A stretch of DNA of 64,000 nt from Bacillus_AB infantis_B (lineage in GTDB: Bacteria; Bacillota; Bacilli; Bacillales; Cytobacillaceae), in assembly GCF_008180445.1 (NCBI RefSeq), contig NZ_VTER01000011.1, positions 1 through 64,000 of the forward strand. The letters run 5' to 3'. Under the pieces are notes generated by a model. It did not search any database and was not told where the DNA came from. It worked only from the letters and a program-made list of their open reading frames with translations. Made by a program: the position numbers and the translations under genes. How positions within the stretch are numbered: the first letter of the stretch is position 1; each line of letters opens with the position of its first letter. Shown one piece after another: positions 49,469 to 58,083 of the stretch.

Positions 49469-51610
49469 ATGATCACAGTGGAACGGATGTATCGTGCATA
49501 TCTTGATGAATTGAATATCATTGCCATCCTGCTTCCCCGTTCTTATTATAATGGCAGCTGTTCTGTATTTGCTCTTTCAGGTCTGGGAGGGAAGAAGGAA
49601 CTAATCATTAAAGAACGGCAGGAACTGGAAGAGGAGATTAAATATATTTGCACCTTCGAAGGTGATCTGGATCTCGGAACAACCTGCTGGATCCATGATG
49701 AACATGGGGGGAAGACAGACCTTCAGATCGGATCTGTCATCCGGACAGAGGCATTTGATGAAAAATATTATTACAGCGGTAGCCTGGGGTGCTTTTATAC
49801 AGAAGAACAGACAGTGTTCAAGCTATGGGCCCCTACTGCCACTCAAGCCCGGCTGTTGTTAGAGGAGCCAGGGAAGGGGATTACGGAATATGCGATGGAC
49901 AGAGAGGATTACGGGGTCTGGTCCTATTGTGCCGAGGGAGATCTTGAGCTTCATGCCTATTCTTACAAGGTATGCATCGATCTTGAGTGGCGGGAGGCTG
50001 CAGACCCATATGCTGCCGCACTTACGGCCAATGGGGAGAAAGCCGTTGTTGCCAGCCCCGGGAAAATAAAGATGGCTGAGCACGAGCTTCCGGAGCTGGA
50101 ACATGATACAGATGCGGTTATATACGAAACCCATATCAGGGACTTTACCATCCACCCAGGGAGCGGCGCGGATAAAAAAGGCACATACCGCGGTGCGGCA
50201 GAGCTGGGTACAAAGGGGCCGGAGGGCTGTTCGACCGGCCTTTCCTACGTAAAGGAGCTTGGGGCGACCCATATCGAGTTCCTCCCCTTCAACGACTTTG
50301 CGGGGGTGGATGAACTTGGGGAAAAATCGGATTATAACTGGGGCTATAACCCGCTCCACTTCAACGCGCCTGATGGCAGCTACTCCGAGGATCCGGCAGA
50401 CCCGTATTTGCGGATCCGTGAGCTGAAGGACTTGATTTCAGCTGTCCATTCCCAGGGACTGCGGGTCATAATGGACGCTGTGTACAACCATGTCTATATC
50501 AGGGAATCATCGGATTTTGAAAAGCTTGTACCAGGCTATTACTTCCGGCACGATGAGTTCGGGATGCCTTCAAATGGAACCGGGGTAGGCAATGATTTTG
50601 CCTCTGAGAGGAAGATGGCAGGGAAGTTCATCGTCGATTCCGTGAAGTTCTGGCTGCATGAATATCAAATTGATGGATTGCGCTTTGATCTGATGGGAAT
50701 CATGGATGTCGGGACGATGCAGGAGGTCAGGCAAGCTGCAGATGAAGCCGGCAGGCATATTCTCATCATTGGAGAAGGGTGGGACCTTAACACCCCTCTC
50801 CCGCAGGAACATAAGGCCAATCTGCGCAACCAGGCCAAGCTCGGGAGGATCGGCCAGTTTAATGACTGGTTCAGGGATTCTATTAAGGGAAGCACATTCA
50901 ATATTTATGATAAAGGCTATGCACTGGGAAATGCACATTACCGCGAGGATGCGAAACAGGTTCTTGCCGGAAGCATCGGAATGGGGAAAAAGGCTAAGCC
51001 TCTCTTCCGTTCTCCAGGGCAGTCTGTAAATTATGCCGAATCGCATGATAATCATACACTGTGGGATAAGCTTGGCGCATGTTTCCCTGAAGAGGGAGAG
51101 GGTTTCAAGGAGAAGCACCACCGGCTTGCGACGGCAATGGTCATCCTTGCACAGGGAATTCCTTTCCTTCACAGCGGACAGGAGTTCTTCAGGACAAAAA
51201 ATGGGGACAGCAACAGCTATCGGTCGCCAAATGAGGTCAACTGGCTTGATTGGGAGCGCCGGCTTCACTATCAGGATAATGTGGACTATATAAAAGGGCT
51301 GATTAACATCAGGAAAAATATCAAAGCTTTCCGCTTTCACAGCACAGAGCTGATCAGTAGGCATATGCAGTTCATCCAGGCAGAAGAGCCGATGATTGCA
51401 TTCGAGCTGCAGGATATCAGGGCATTCGGGGGCTATGATTCCATCAGGGTATGTTTCAATCCTTCCCGGGAAGAGCGGAAGTTCCCTGCTGAAGGAGAAT
51501 GGGAAGTTTTGGCGGACGGAGACAGGGCGGGTGCAGAACCGGTAAATACTGTGAATTCGGGCGCTGCAATAATTGCCCCATGCAGCCTGCTGATCCTTGC
51601 CAGAAGGTGA
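49469..51610 (+). CDS. amyX: Type I pullulanase
   Basis: This glycoside hydrolase family 13 enzyme of 713 residues cleaves alpha-1,6 branches of pullulan and limit dextrins. The type I signature YNWGYNP is at 289-295. The nucleophile is Asp407 in GLRFDLMG, the acid/base Glu436 in IIGEGWD, and the third acidic residue is in AESHDNHTLWDKL. An N-terminal domain and a CBM48-type module (about 110-180) precede the barrel. There is no signal peptide, so it is intracellular like B. subtilis AmyX. ATG 49469 has GGAG 7 bases upstream. Confidence 0.93.
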   Translation: MITVERMYRAYLDELNIIAILLPRSYYNGSCSVFALSGLGGKKELIIKERQELEEEIKYICTFEGDLDLGTTCWIHDEHGGKTDLQIGSVIRTEAFDEKYYYSGSLGCFYTEEQTVFKLWAPTATQARLLLEEPGKGITEYAMDREDYGVWSYCAEGDLELHAYSYKVCIDLEWREAADPYAAALTANGEKAVVASPGKIKMAEHELPELEHDTDAVIYETHIRDFTIHPGSGADKKGTYRGAAELGTKGPEGCSTGLSYVKELGATHIEFLPFNDFAGVDELGEKSDYNWGYNPLHFNAPDGSYSEDPADPYLRIRELKDLISAVHSQGLRVIMDAVYNHVYIRESSDFEKLVPGYYFRHDEFGMPSNGTGVGNDFASERKMAGKFIVDSVKFWLHEYQIDGLRFDLMGIMDVGTMQEVRQAADEAGRHILIIGEGWDLNTPLPQEHKANLRNQAKLGRIGQFNDWFRDSIKGSTFNIYDKGYALGNAHYREDAKQVLAGSIGMGKKAKPLFRSPGQSVNYAESHDNHTLWDKLGACFPEEGEGFKEKHHRLATAMVILAQGIPFLHSGQEFFRTKNGDSNSYRSPNEVNWLDWERRLHYQDNVDYIKGLINIRKNIKAFRFHSTELISRHMQFIQAEEPMIAFELQDIRAFGGYDSIRVCFNPSREERKFPAEGEWEVLADGDRAGAEPVNTVNSGAAIIAPCSLLILARR

Positions 51611-51751
51611 AAGAAGCTGCCCTTTTGCCCGCCCGGGGCTGAATCGGGATCAAACCATAAAAATTGAAAAAGAAATCATTATAATAAAATACTGTTTTTA
51701 TCTCTGATTGACTTGACTAGAAAACACGCTAAGAGATAAAATTTATAAGAT

Positions 51752-51794
51752 AGCTATTGCAGGACATTTGCTTCAATAGCTTTTTTTTATTTTA
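51752..51794 (+). terminator. Terminator between amyX and ytmP
   Basis: AGCTATTG pairs with CAATAGCT, followed by TTTTTTTATTTT. It is preceded by another hairpin, TTATCTCT (51699-51706) with AGAGATAA (51731-51738). Confidence 0.8.
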
Positions 51795-51833
51795 CTTTGC
51801 TTTTCTATACAATAGTCCTTTAATCAATTAGCG

Positions 51834-51923
51834 GCGGAATGGACAGGAGCAGGCTTTGCTTTCTATGCAGTTCCGCATATATAGATAGGAGACTGTAAAA
51901 GGCCTGGCTGAGATGCGGGCCTT
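51834..51923 (+). other. Hairpin-rich leader upstream of ytmP
   Basis: GCGGAA (51834-51839) pairs with TTCCGC (51871-51876), and AAGGCC (51899-51904) with GGCCTT (51918-51923). No known riboswitch was recognised. The 366-bp gap between amyX and ytmP holds no gene. Confidence 0.4.
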
Positions 51924-51976
51924 GCACTTTCCTTACTCGCATTTAATTTGCAGAAAAACATTGTAGGTGAACAATT

Positions 51977-52756
51977 TTGGAACATTTATTTGGACAAGAT
52001 TGGGAGATAGTTCCTGCCGGAGGAGCGACAGGTGAAGCATTTTTTGCCCAGCATGAAGAGCAGCAATTATTCTTGAAGCGGAATTCTTCGCCTTTTCTCG
52101 CTGTTTTGTCAGCAGAAGGAATTGTTCCAAAGCTTGTGTGGACAAAAAGGCTTGAAAATGGGGACGTCATAACAGCCCAGCAATGGCTTGCCGGAAGGGA
52201 ATTGAAGCCGGGGGATATGGAAGATGAACGGGTAGCCAGGCTTCTCAAGAAAATCCATGACTCCAGGCCGCTCCTTGGCATGCTCAGCAGGCTGGGAAAA
52301 TCCCCCCTGAAGCCAGAGGCAATACTGAACGCGGTCACAGAAGAGCTGGATGAAGAAATCAGCAGACTGGATGCTGTCAGGAAAGCCCTCGGGTTCCTTG
52401 AAGAGGAGAAGGGGAATATCTTCTGTGAAGATATGGTCGTCTGCCACTGCGATGTCAATCATAACAACTGGCTGCTCACAGAGAACGACCAGCTGTATCT
52501 GATTGATTGGGATGGGGCGATGATTGCCGACCCTGCCATTGATCTCGGGATGCTCTTATACTGGTATATCCCCCGTGATAAATGGCATTCCTGGCTGAAG
52601 AGGTATGGCATGGAATTGACATCCTCCCTTGCCCTTCGCATGAAATGGTATGTGGCTGCCCAGACTCTGACATCGATTCAATGGCATAAAAGCAAGGGAA
52701 GATATGAAGAAATGGATAAGTGGATCCAGTTCATCAAGGAGCTTGACCTGGGCTAG
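51977..52756 (+). CDS. ytmP: Phosphotransferase family protein YtmP
   Basis: This APH/choline-kinase-like protein has 259 residues. The catalytic loop is HCDVNHNN (157-164) and the metal-binding Asp177 lies in LIDWDG, followed by DPAIDLGMLL. It matches YtmP; the substrate has not been established. Start TTG 51977 has AGGTGA 7 bases upstream. It ends in a CTAG shared with the convergent ytzH stop. Confidence 0.85.
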   Translation: MEHLFGQDWEIVPAGGATGEAFFAQHEEQQLFLKRNSSPFLAVLSAEGIVPKLVWTKRLENGDVITAQQWLAGRELKPGDMEDERVARLLKKIHDSRPLLGMLSRLGKSPLKPEAILNAVTEELDEEISRLDAVRKALGFLEEEKGNIFCEDMVVCHCDVNHNNWLLTENDQLYLIDWDGAMIADPAIDLGMLLYWYIPRDKWHSWLKRYGMELTSSLALRMKWYVAAQTLTSIQWHKSKGRYEEMDKWIQFIKELDLG

Positions 52757-53031
52757 GAAAGCTGGTCAATGCTCTCTACCCATTGGGAGAGCTCCTGCTG
52801 GTGCAGCTCTATATGGCCGTCGAGATTGGCAGAGCCGGCGCCGTTTTGGCTGTAGCTGTAAATCTGCTCCAGTACTGTCCTTACCTCCTGGCCGATATTT
52901 GCATTGACCATGAGGGATTTTACCAAGCGCTCCAATTGTTCACACTCTGAAACCGATCCGCAGCAGTCTGTCTGATGGCTGCTTAATATATCCCTCAGCA
53001 GGGTTAGTTGATCTGTATGGCACAGCGGCAT
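52753..53031 (-). CDS. ytzH: YtzH-like protein
   Basis: This 92-residue helical protein (MPLCHTDQLTLLRDIL) matches YtzH, of unknown function. The second in-frame ATG (53031) gives the family's length and spaces better from AAAGGA than ATG 53043, where the site would be too close. The gene is convergent with ytmP and overlaps its stop by four bases. It lies between ytmP and trmB as in B. subtilis. Confidence 0.78.
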   Translation of the reverse strand: MPLCHTDQLTLLRDILSSHQTDCCGSVSECEQLERLVKSLMVNANIGQEVRTVLEQIYSYSQNGAGSANLDGHIELHQQELSQWVESIDQLS

Positions 53032-53081
53032 ATGATTCAGCATCCTTTCTACTTGTACATGAATGGGATTGAGGCACCAAC

Positions 53082-53123
53082 AAAAAAGGAATTCACATTT
53101 ATCATGTGAATTCCTTTTTTTTA
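53082..53123. terminator. Bidirectional terminator upstream of ytzH
   Basis: AAAAAAGGAATTCACAT pairs with ATGTGAATTCCTTTTTT. It ends leftward transcripts from the small gene at 53143-53322. Confidence 0.88.
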
Positions 53124-53142
53124 TTATTCATCAGCTTATCTT

Positions 53143-53322
53143 TTATAGATGGTTGACAGGCTTGCCGATATAAAGGCTCTGCCTCTTTGATCTGACTTTC
53201 TGAGTCCATTTTCTGTTCCTAAGCTTCTCATACGGATAGACAGTCACACTGTAGCCAAGGAACATGATGCCTATAACTAAAAGGACGGCCATTTCCAATC
53301 CTGTCTCAATCAATTTTCCCAT
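53143..53322 (-). CDS. Small single-helix membrane protein, unknown
   Basis: This 59-residue frame starts ATG 53322, MGKLIETGLEMAVLLVIG, with one hydrophobic helix (about 9-29), followed by a strongly basic cytoplasmic tail (KLRNRKWTQKVRSKR). AAAGGAG is 12 bases before the ATG, and a strong terminator follows the stop. The amphipathic layout with positive-inside tail looks like a real small membrane protein. No known family is recognised. Confidence 0.6.
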   Translation of the reverse strand: MGKLIETGLEMAVLLVIGIMFLGYSVTVYPYEKLRNRKWTQKVRSKRQSLYIGKPVNHL

Positions 53323-53605
53323 GTATATTTCCAGCTCCTTTTGTTGCCTGAAGGAAAAGCATTTCAGGCTCGGGTTTTTCCGTTCGAGTACACTCTTAAA
53401 ACCTTAACAAAACATCATATAAATGAAAAACGCGGTTTCGATTGATATACAGGAGATATTTCCGGTAACATAAGATGAACGCGCTTTAACAGACAGTGCC
53501 CTTACATATGCGGCCGGATGCTCCCCGATCCTTCCTGAACGAGGGTTGCATCGATAGGGAAGGCATGGTATTGTTTGAACGATATTATTATTTAGGGGTG
53601 TCCTC

Positions 53606-54244
53606 ATGAGACAAAGAAACAAGCCTTGGGCTAAAGATAAATTAATGCAGCATCCGCAATATGTGATCCTGGAGCCGGATCAGCATAAAGGAAAATGGGC
53701 TGAAGTATTTGGGGCAGACCAGCCTCTCCATATTGAGATAGGTACAGGAAAAGGCCGGTTCATCACCGGGATGGCTAAGGCCAATCCTCATATCAACTAT
53801 ATCGGAATAGAATTGGCAGAAAGCGTCATCGTGACTGCCCTTGATAAGCTTATTGAAGAAGAGCTTCCAAATCTTAAGCTGATGAATGCCAATGCCAAGA
53901 ACCTGGCTGAGTATTTCGATAAAGGGGACGTAGACAGGGTTTACCTTAATTTCTCAGACCCTTGGCCAAAGACCCGTCATGAAAAAAGAAGGCTCACTTT
54001 CAAAAGCTTCCTTGATGTCTACAAAAGCATCCTTGTCGATAAAGGAGAAATCCATTTCAAGACTGATAACCAGGGATTGTTCGAATATTCACTGACAAGC
54101 TTCTCCGAATACGGACTTCTCCTCACCTACGTCAGCCTCGACCTTCACAACAGCGACTATGAAGGCAACATCATGACCGAATACGAAGAAAAATTCTCCG
54201 GCAGAGGCAGCCGAATCTACCGCTCTGAAGTGAGATATCAATAA
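53606..54244 (+). CDS. trmB: tRNA (guanine-N7-)-methyltransferase
   Basis: This enzyme makes m7G46 in tRNA. It has 212 residues. SAM binding is at EIGTGKG (44-50); NFSDPWPKTRHEKRRL is the TrmB signature, with the catalytic aspartate. The N-terminus MRQRNKPWAKD is typical, and AGGGGTG precedes the ATG. It corresponds to B. subtilis YtmQ. Confidence 0.95.
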   Translation: MRQRNKPWAKDKLMQHPQYVILEPDQHKGKWAEVFGADQPLHIEIGTGKGRFITGMAKANPHINYIGIELAESVIVTALDKLIEEELPNLKLMNANAKNLAEYFDKGDVDRVYLNFSDPWPKTRHEKRRLTFKSFLDVYKSILVDKGEIHFKTDNQGLFEYSLTSFSEYGLLLTYVSLDLHNSDYEGNIMTEYEEKFSGRGSRIYRSEVRYQ

Positions 54245-54403
54245 TTATGGAGCGCTTGTCCTGGCCGGCAGCGCTGGTATAGACAAAAGGGGTACGGATA
54301 TTTCGTGCTCTTTTTGTTTTTTCTATCTATGTAATTAAGTTGGGATAAATTGCCTTGGAAACAAAAAGGCTTGGTCTTCATACTCATAAAAGTTTGAAAA
54401 CCT

Positions 54404-54532
54404 GTTAATTGGAGTGGAAGGCACGCAGACTCCTGTGGGAGATAGCGGAAATGTTGAGACCCCACAGCGCGCAAGCGCGAGGAGGCTCAACTCCGCCCCG
54501 CGGAAAGCGAAGTGCCTGGAACGGAAATTAAC
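54404..54532 (+). repeat. Palindromic repeat family 1, copy D
   Basis: Ends GTTAATT and AATTAAC. It is nearly identical to copy E, and the match extends into about 55 bases of right-hand flank. The 54245-54939 gap holds only this and copy E. Confidence 0.9.
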
Positions 54533-54682
54533 AACTAATGGGAAAGCAGATACTTTTTCTCAGAAGAAGCAAGCGGAAAAGATCAAATTGTTTTTTATCT
54601 GCTTTCTGCGCTTAGGATAAAATTAAGGTTTTTATCGAATACAAATAGGCGAGGGCATACTGCCATAAAAGTTTGAAAGACT

Positions 54683-54811
54683 GTTAATTGGAGTGGAAGG
54701 CACGCAGACTCCTGTGGGAGATAGCGGAAATGTTGAGACCCCGCAGCGCGCAAGCGCGAGGAGGCTCAACTCCGCCCCGCGGAAAGCGAAGTGCCTGGAA
54801 CGGAAATTAAC
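54683..54811 (+). repeat. Palindromic repeat family 1, copy E
   Basis: It lies exactly 279 bases after copy D, with only a few differences. The shared segment spans about 54385-54588 and 54664-54867. Confidence 0.9.
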
Positions 54812-54939
54812 AACTAATGGGAAAGCAGATACTTTTTCTCAGAAGAAGCAAGCAAAAAAGATCAAATATTCCACCAACTCCCCTCTTAATGATAAACTAA
54901 CAGGTATACATACAATCTGCTGAAAAAGGGAGTGTCCAA

Positions 54940-55779
54940 ATGGAAACCTTAAAATTAAAAACAGTCAAGCTCACGTGGCTCAACGGCGGGGTCACACATC
55001 TGGATGGCGGCGCCATGTTCGGCGTTGTCCCAAAAGCACTGTGGGAAAAGAAATACCCCTGCAACGAAAAAAACCAGATCGAACTGAGGACAGATCCAAT
55101 CCTTGTGGAAGCTAACGGAAAAAAGATGCTCATAGAAACAGGCATCGGTTCAGGCAAGCTTAACGAAAAGCAAAAGCGGAACTACGGAGTGACAGAAGAA
55201 TCCAGCCTTGAAAGATCCCTCGGAGAGCATAACCTCAGCCCGGAGGATATCGACTATGTACTGATGACCCATCTGCATTTCGACCATGCATGCGGCCTTA
55301 CCAGACTTGAAGGAGAAGAATCTGTACCAGTGTTCACCAATGCAAAAATCATTGTATCGGAAACCGAGTGGGAAGAGATGCGCAATCCGAACATCCGGTC
55401 CAGGAATACATACTGGAAAGAAAATTGGAGCGGGATAGAGGACCAGGTGATCACATTCAAAGATGAATGGAGCTTCGGTCCAGTGAGAATGGTCCACACA
55501 GGCGGTCACAGTGATGGGCATTCCATTATTCTAATTGAGGAAGATGGGGAAACAATCGTTCATATGGCAGACATCATGCCGACGCATGCCCACCAGAATG
55601 TTCTATGGGTTCTTGCCTTTGACGATTATCCGATGGACTCAATCGCTGCAAAGCAGAAATGGCTTGAGTACGGAATCAGCAGGGATGCATGGTTTACGTT
55701 TTACCATGATGCCTATTTCCGGGCGGTGAAATGGGACGGAGATAAACAGCTGAAGGAAGAGCTGAAACGCACCAGATAA
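54940..55779 (+). CDS. ytnP: Metallo-beta-lactamase fold lactonase YtnP
   Basis: This 279-residue hydrolase has the zinc motif HLHFDH at 111-116, further ligands in HTGGHSDGHS and in the ADIMPTHAH segment. YtnP of B. subtilis is a quorum-quenching lactonase that acts on acyl homoserine lactones and interferes with streptomycin production in Streptomyces. No signal peptide is present. AAAGGGAGTGTCCAA precedes the ATG. Confidence 0.87.
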   Translation: METLKLKTVKLTWLNGGVTHLDGGAMFGVVPKALWEKKYPCNEKNQIELRTDPILVEANGKKMLIETGIGSGKLNEKQKRNYGVTEESSLERSLGEHNLSPEDIDYVLMTHLHFDHACGLTRLEGEESVPVFTNAKIIVSETEWEEMRNPNIRSRNTYWKENWSGIEDQVITFKDEWSFGPVRMVHTGGHSDGHSIILIEEDGETIVHMADIMPTHAHQNVLWVLAFDDYPMDSIAAKQKWLEYGISRDAWFTFYHDAYFRAVKWDGDKQLKEELKRTR

Positions 55780-55788
55780 AGGCAAGCT

Positions 55789-55820
55789 AAAGGCCGGATA
55801 AAAGAATCCGGCCTTTTTTC
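55789..55820. terminator. Bidirectional terminator after ytnP
   Basis: AAGGCCGGAT pairs with ATCCGGCCTT, followed by TTTTCC; shared with the convergent PepSY gene. Confidence 0.85.
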
Positions 55821-55833
55821 CAGCTTGCAATCT

Positions 55834-56148
55834 CTAAGACAGCGGGTAGGCATCCAAAATCGTTCCGGTGCGGCTGTCTGCGACAAACTCATATTGAGAA
55901 ACCTCTCCATCAGCTGTCCTTGAAATGCCGCCTTTATAGACGTTATAGCTAAGCCCATGCTTCTCATAAGGTTCAGGCTGCATATGTATCCATGATCCGC
56001 TGATCGGGCCATTTTTCTTGAAAGCGGCTTTAGCCTGGTCAAGCGCTTTCTCTGGAGAAACCGCGGTTTTATCTGCCATTAATTCCTTCACAGCCAAGCC
56101 GCCTGCTGCTCCGACTCCAACACCAAGCAAAAATGATTTCCAGTTCAT
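55834..56148 (-). CDS. PepSY-domain protein
   Basis: This protein of 104 residues has an N-terminal hydrophobic segment (about 5-22) and one PepSY-like domain (SPEKALDQAKAAFKKNG through ADSRTGTILDAYP). PepSY domains are often protease inhibitors or regulatory modules outside the cell. It may correspond to B. subtilis YtzB, which is a memory-based guess. GGAGGGGCAGATC precedes the ATG. Confidence 0.75.
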   Translation of the reverse strand: MNWKSFLLGVGVGAAGGLAVKELMADKTAVSPEKALDQAKAAFKKNGPISGSWIHMQPEPYEKHGLSYNVYKGGISRTADGEVSQYEFVADSRTGTILDAYPLS

Positions 56149-56361
56149 GATCTGCCCCTCCGTCTTTTTCCATCATTGTTGTTCTTTATTCCATTCTACC
56201 AAATGTAACCGGATATATTAAAGGAATTCACATAAAGTGACGGAACATGGAACCATATCCGGGGGACGGTTAGGAGGAAAAGGTGGTAAGAGGTAAGAAA
56301 GTTCTGTAAAATAACTGTATACATAATAATGATGATAAATCCCATTAAAGGAGCAGGTACA

Positions 56362-57435
56362 ATGAACAATCAAACATTGCAGCTTTTTAAGACACTGACA
56401 GAATTGCCGGGAGCGCCGGGAAATGAACATTTAGTCCGCAAGTTTATGCGAGAGCAGCTTGGCCAGTATGCAGATGAAGTGGTCCAGGACAAGCTTGGGG
56501 GAGTGTTTGGAGTAAAGAGGGGAGATGAGGAAGGCCCGACTGTGATGGTGGCAGGCCATATGGATGAGGTTGGCTTCATGGTTACCTCCATCACCGATAA
56601 CGGTATGATCCGCTTCCAGACCCTTGGCGGCTGGTGGAGCCAGGTCCTGCTTGCCCAGAGGGTGCAGATCATGACCAATAATGGCCCTGTCACAGGCGTC
56701 ATCGGTTCCATCCCTCCGCACCTGCTGGATGAAGCCAAGCGCAGCAAGCCAATGGATATTAAAAATATGCTGATTGACATCGGTGCAGATGACCGTGCGG
56801 ATGCAGAGAAAATCGGCATTAAGCCCGGCCAGCAGATCATCCCTATCTGTCCGTTCACGCCAATGGCAAATGAAAAGAAAATCATGGCGAAGGCCTGGGA
56901 TAACCGTTATGGATGCGGGCTTGCGGTCGAACTTCTGGAAGAAGTGAAAGACGAAAAGCTGCCGAATATCCTGTATTCCGGTGCGACAGTCCAGGAAGAA
57001 GTCGGGCTGAGAGGTGCGCAGACAGCCGCCAATATGATCAAGCCTGATATTTTCTTTGCATTGGATGCAAGCCCTGCGAATGACATGACAGGCGACAAAA
57101 GGGAATTCGGCCAGCTTGGGAAAGGTGCGCTGCTTCGCATTCTGGACCGCTCCATGGTTACGCACCGCGGCATGAGGGAATTCGTGCTGGATACAGCTGA
57201 AAAGAATAATGTGCCATACCAGTATTTTGTTTCCCAGGGCGGAACAGATGCAGGGCGTGTCCACACTTCGAATGAAGGAGTGCCAAGTGCAGTAGTCGGC
57301 ATTTGCTCCCGTTATATCCATACCCACGCTTCCATTATCCATGTGGATGATTATGCGGCAGCAAAAGAGCTTCTGGTCAAGCTTGTTAAATCCTGCGACA
57401 AAGCCACTGTCGCATCCATCCGCGAGAACGCGTAA
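56362..57435 (+). CDS. ytoP: M42 family aminopeptidase
   Basis: This dinuclear metallopeptidase has 357 residues and matches YtoP, a probable glutamyl/deblocking aminopeptidase that forms dodecameric shells in its family. Metal ligands are His66 with Asp68 in AGHMDEVGFM, an aspartate in AKAWDNRYGCG, the glutamates in VQEEVGLRGAQ, and a C-terminal HTHAS histidine. ATG 56362 follows AAAGGAGCAGG. A 521-codon open frame on the opposite strand is a shadow. Confidence 0.93.
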   Translation: MNNQTLQLFKTLTELPGAPGNEHLVRKFMREQLGQYADEVVQDKLGGVFGVKRGDEEGPTVMVAGHMDEVGFMVTSITDNGMIRFQTLGGWWSQVLLAQRVQIMTNNGPVTGVIGSIPPHLLDEAKRSKPMDIKNMLIDIGADDRADAEKIGIKPGQQIIPICPFTPMANEKKIMAKAWDNRYGCGLAVELLEEVKDEKLPNILYSGATVQEEVGLRGAQTAANMIKPDIFFALDASPANDMTGDKREFGQLGKGALLRILDRSMVTHRGMREFVLDTAEKNNVPYQYFVSQGGTDAGRVHTSNEGVPSAVVGICSRYIHTHASIIHVDDYAAAKELLVKLVKSCDKATVASIRENA

Positions 57436-57531
57436 AAACAACAGCCCGGAGGCAGCAGCAGTGCTGCCTCTTTTCAATGTGTCAAAATGGGGCAATATAG
57501 ATTGCAGCAATGAAAAAAGGAGAACAGCTTT

Positions 57532-58056
57532 ATGAAAATTATAATAGGTTCTAAAAATCCGGCGAAAATAGGTGCGGTGGAAGCCATTTTCAATGAAAGC
57601 GGCATTGAAGTCGATTCTGTGGATGTACCTTCCGGTGTGAGCGACCAGCCTTTTACAGATGACGAAACGATTAAAGGGGCTGTACAAAGAGCGGAGCTTG
57701 CACTGAAAGAAGGAGGAGGCGATATAGGAATCGGCCTGGAAGGAGGGGTCCAGAACACAGCTGCAGGTTTGTTTCTCTGCAATTGGGGGGCGCTTGCGCA
57801 AAAAGGCAAAGAAATAATCGTAGCGGGCGGGGCCAGGATCCCCCTTCCGCAGGAAATTGCCGAAGAGCTGCTCGCCGGCCGTGAACTTGGACCTGTCATG
57901 GATGAATATGCCCAAAAAGAAAACATCCGGAAAAAAGAAGGAGCCATCGGTGTTTTTACAAATGGCAGGGTCGACAGGGCAGAAATGTTTGCGCATGTTG
58001 TCAGACTGCTCGCCGGGCAGCTGGAGTACCGGAACAGAAATAGGGAGAGGCGTTAA
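57532..58056 (+). CDS. DUF84 family NTPase (YjjX-like)
   Basis: This protein of 174 residues begins GSKNPAKIGAVEAIF, the nucleotide-binding loop of the inosine/xanthosine triphosphatase YjjX (DUF84). GIGLEGGVQ is the second motif. It probably removes non-canonical purine triphosphates. AAAAGGAGAACAGC precedes the ATG. The stop codon lies inside the terminator stem. Confidence 0.83.
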   Translation: MKIIIGSKNPAKIGAVEAIFNESGIEVDSVDVPSGVSDQPFTDDETIKGAVQRAELALKEGGGDIGIGLEGGVQNTAAGLFLCNWGALAQKGKEIIVAGGARIPLPQEIAEELLAGRELGPVMDEYAQKENIRKKEGAIGVFTNGRVDRAEMFAHVVRLLAGQLEYRNRNRERR

Positions 58057-58076
58057 CGCCTCTCCCCAGTTTGTTT
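58043..58076 (+). terminator. Terminator overlapping the DUF84 gene end
   Basis: GGGAGAGGCG pairs with CGCCTCTCCC around TTAA, followed by CAGTTTGTTTT. Confidence 0.75.
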
Positions 58077-58083
58077 TAAGTAA

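Noticed and set aside
54414..54923. Frames beginning MEGTQTPVGDSGNVETPQ in both copies D and E
   Set aside because: They are translations of the repeat itself; the same frame is broken in other copies and no ribosome site is present.
56431..57996. A 521-codon open frame on the minus strand opposite ytoP and the DUF84 gene
   Set aside because: It is an antisense shadow: cysteine- and histidine-rich composition, no domain, no ribosome site, and two well-supported genes on the other strand.
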